A stretch of 11,329 nt of DNA from positions 1-11,329 of the forward strand of contig CAIYQV010000254.1 of NCBI GenBank assembly GCA_903928365.1, written 5' to 3'. Below are positions 9,893 to 11,329 of the stretch, piece after piece. The notes under the pieces were generated by a model. The model saw only the letters and a list, made by a program, of their open reading frames with translations. It was not told the DNA's origin and made no database searches. The position numbers and the translations under genes are program-made. The stretch is from an uncultured Flavobacteriia bacterium. GTDB lineage: Bacteria > Bacteroidota > Bacteroidia > Flavobacteriales_D > Crocinitomicaceae. The number at the start of each line of letters is the position of its first letter. Position 1 is the first letter of the stretch.

Positions 9893-11329
9893 TTTGCGAA
9901 ATGTCCCATGACATCCCTCGATGGGATCATGGAGTGTACATTCAAAGTCTGATCGACGAAGACCTTTTTCCGTAACATTCTTGATAAGGCATTTTTCTTT
10001 CCGAACCATTCGTGGTGCCATCTCGAACTTTACGGGTGACACTGCGGATGGGTCTCGAAACAAACTTGTTGTTGATAAAGCACTCTTCAAGCTTTTCCTC
10101 GACAAAGTTTGTGATTTTTCGGTATCGAATGACAGTTGGTCATCGTCCAAAAACCGATCAGGGCCAAAGCGCAGACCATTGATTGGTGTTTGTGCCCTGA
10201 ATTGGGGACTAGTGTAGTCTGGTCCACCCAAATGTGGGTAATTCCTCTCAGTTGGGGGAACAGTGTATGTTTCTCCATCTCCAACCTGAGATGAAGTTTT
10301 CATAACTCGATCATAGAAACCATCAGGTGGAATGTTTGGTTTAAAAATGGGCAGTGCTAGTGAGCTTGCTCCAGCAGAATCAGTTGATAGCGGTATGGTG
10401 TTCACCTTTGACACATCTGCTCCTGGTTCGAGTCCCATTGCCATTCCATTTGTTCGGTTTCCCTCTTGATGATCGTTCTTCCGCCACTTAAATAAGCGGC
10501 GAGCTTTCCTTTGCGTCTCGGCAATCTTTTCCTTGGAAATTGAAATCTTTTCCATCTGTTCTTCGATCTTGTTAGCTAGAGAGGCTGTACTGGCACGTAG
10601 ATTATCCCCCATAGTCCCAATAGTAGCCCCTGCTGACTGACATACACAACAACAGCATTTTGAAAGGAGATTGCAGATTTTTGTTTTTTGCAAAAGAAAG
10701 ATAATGATACAAAGTATCACAATAGCTAGGACAATATTTACCATCAGCTGAACATTTGAGAATCCAGTCACTTGACCAAACATTCCTGTTATAGCCGGGA
10801 TGGGATTCATAGCAGAAACAAAATCTAGTAGCCCCTTAACTTCAGCTGATTCCACGACCTTATCCACTTTAAGTAGTTGCAAATCTGATTTCTTGAATGA
10901 AAGAGTTGAGTTGATCAAATTCAAGTATGCTGACCTCAAAAAGGGATCATTGAAATCAATACCCTCAAAAGCTGGCCCTGTCCATGTGTTCATTTCAATT
11001 TGAAAATCCTCTTCCACGTTCCAATCAGTGCTCAAAACATGATCTTTAAGAGTAATTTCGCAATTTTCTGGCAATGTGAGTTTTGTCTGTCCAAACAGCG
11101 AAACTTTATGGCTTTTTAAGTTTGACCCAATCATACAATTCACATTGATCGAAAGAGACTCTTTTGTCATGACCAACCATTGGTTAGGGCTAAGGCGAGT
11201 GACATATTCTCTAAAGGGAGAATACTCAAAATTGCAATTTCTTGAAATTGCTTTTGAATCTTTTCGCAACATACTTCCAATACAAGTATTGAAAATATCT
11301 TTGCGAAGAGTATTTCTACCCCCACAAAG
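9890..11329 (-). CDS. env: Env-like membrane glycoprotein, C-terminal part (antisense to pol, 5' end outside window)
   Basis: The frame is open from the window edge to TGA at 9890-9892. The first ATG is at 11272, but 19 sense codons precede it (beginning LCGGRNTLRK), so the true start is outside. Numbering from that ATG: ~13-80 has a Cys pattern and motifs (LSPNQWLVMT, NVNC, LFGQTKLTLPENCEI) that recall the ectodomain end of baculovirus F and errantivirus Env fusion proteins. ~107-150 is a stalk with an NST glycosylation site, ~175-195 one membrane helix (LMVNIVLAIVILCIIIFLL), then C200, CCCC 206-209 and C211, likely palmitoylated, and a ~250-residue cytoplasmic tail with a YPHL string. The inferred role is virion attachment and membrane fusion. 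The gene converges on pol, which is odd because retroviral env is normally sense. It may belong to this element or to a neighbour in opposite orientation. Env topology is fairly sure, F-type ancestry less so. Confidence 0.7.
   Translation of the reverse strand, partial: LCGGRNTLRKDIFNTCIGSMLRKDSKAISRNCNFEYSPFREYVTRLSPNQWLVMTKESLSINVNCMIGSNLKSHKVSLFGQTKLTLPENCEITLKDHVLSTDWNVEEDFQIEMNTWTGPAFEGIDFNDPFLRSAYLNLINSTLSFKKSDLQLLKVDKVVESAEVKGLLDFVSAMNPIPAITGMFGQVTGFSNVQLMVNIVLAIVILCIIIFLLQKTKICNLLSKCCCCVCQSAGATIGTMGDNLRASTASLANKIEEQMEKISISKEKIAETQRKARRLFKWRKNDHQEGNRTNGMAMGLEPGADVSKVNTIPLSTDSAGASSLALPIFKPNIPPDGFYDRVMKTSSQVGDGETYTVPPTERNYPHLGGPDYTSPQFRAQTPINGLRFGPDRFLDDDQLSFDTEKSQTLSRKSLKSALSTTSLFRDPSAVSPVKFEMAPRMVRKEKCLIKNVTEKGLRRSDFECTLHDPIEGCHGTFRK
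9906..9932. repeat. Hairpin just inside the env-like 3' end
   Basis: CCATG (9906-9910) and ATCCC (9913-9917) pair with GGGAT (9923-9927) and CATGG (9928-9932), leaving an AC bulge and the 5-nt loop TCGAT. It lies in the last codons of the antisense frame and continues the dense inverted-repeat pattern of the spacer into coding sequence. Confidence 0.6.

Noticed and set aside
9921..10217. 98-residue plus-strand frame opposite the env-like tail
   Set aside because: It is the shadow of the longer minus-strand frame, which has a membrane helix and Env-like motifs.

Overview
The window looks like the 3' two thirds of a large animal-type Ty3/Gypsy (Metaviridae) retroelement, or endogenous retrovirus, rather than a bacterial locus. 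It has a Gag tail, one very long intronless Pol frame in the order protease, reverse transcriptase, RNase H, integrase, and an Env-like membrane glycoprotein. There are no bacterial ribosome-binding sites or operons. The host cannot be named from this sequence; a moderately AT-rich metazoan is the best guess. Neither LTR nor the primer-binding site can be identified here.

Layout on the plus strand: (1) 1-417 is the 3' end of gag, Arg/Gly-rich and then Gln-rich, ending in a UAG. (2) The same frame stays open from 418 to 8418 (pol; first ATG at 601). Pol is therefore probably made as a Gag-Pol fusion by read-through of that UAG, as in murine leukaemia virus. Pol carries unusual extras: an acidic N-terminal region, a hydrophobic membrane-like segment before the protease, a spacer of roughly 680 residues between protease and RT, and a disordered tail of about 355 residues. 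(3) 8419-9889 has no gene but is exceptionally rich in perfect inverted repeats. It includes a polypurine-tract-like run and a seven-copy palindromic array in which every core holds a TGATAAG site and most cores are flanked by unique self-complementary arms. (4) 9890-11329, on the minus strand, is the 3' part of an Env-like gene running toward pol. Its ectodomain end resembles baculovirus F/errantivirus Env, followed by one membrane anchor, a cysteine cluster and a long cytoplasmic tail. It is open to the window edge, so its start is missing.

If this is one element, Gag and Gag-Pol would be read from the sense RNA, and Env from a separate antisense transcript converging on the structured 1.5-kb spacer. 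That arrangement and the hairpin/TGATAAG array are the most unusual things here. The alternative is that the 3' LTR begins near 8761, after the purine run, and the env-like gene belongs to a neighbouring element in opposite orientation. A longer sequence or a second genomic copy would decide.
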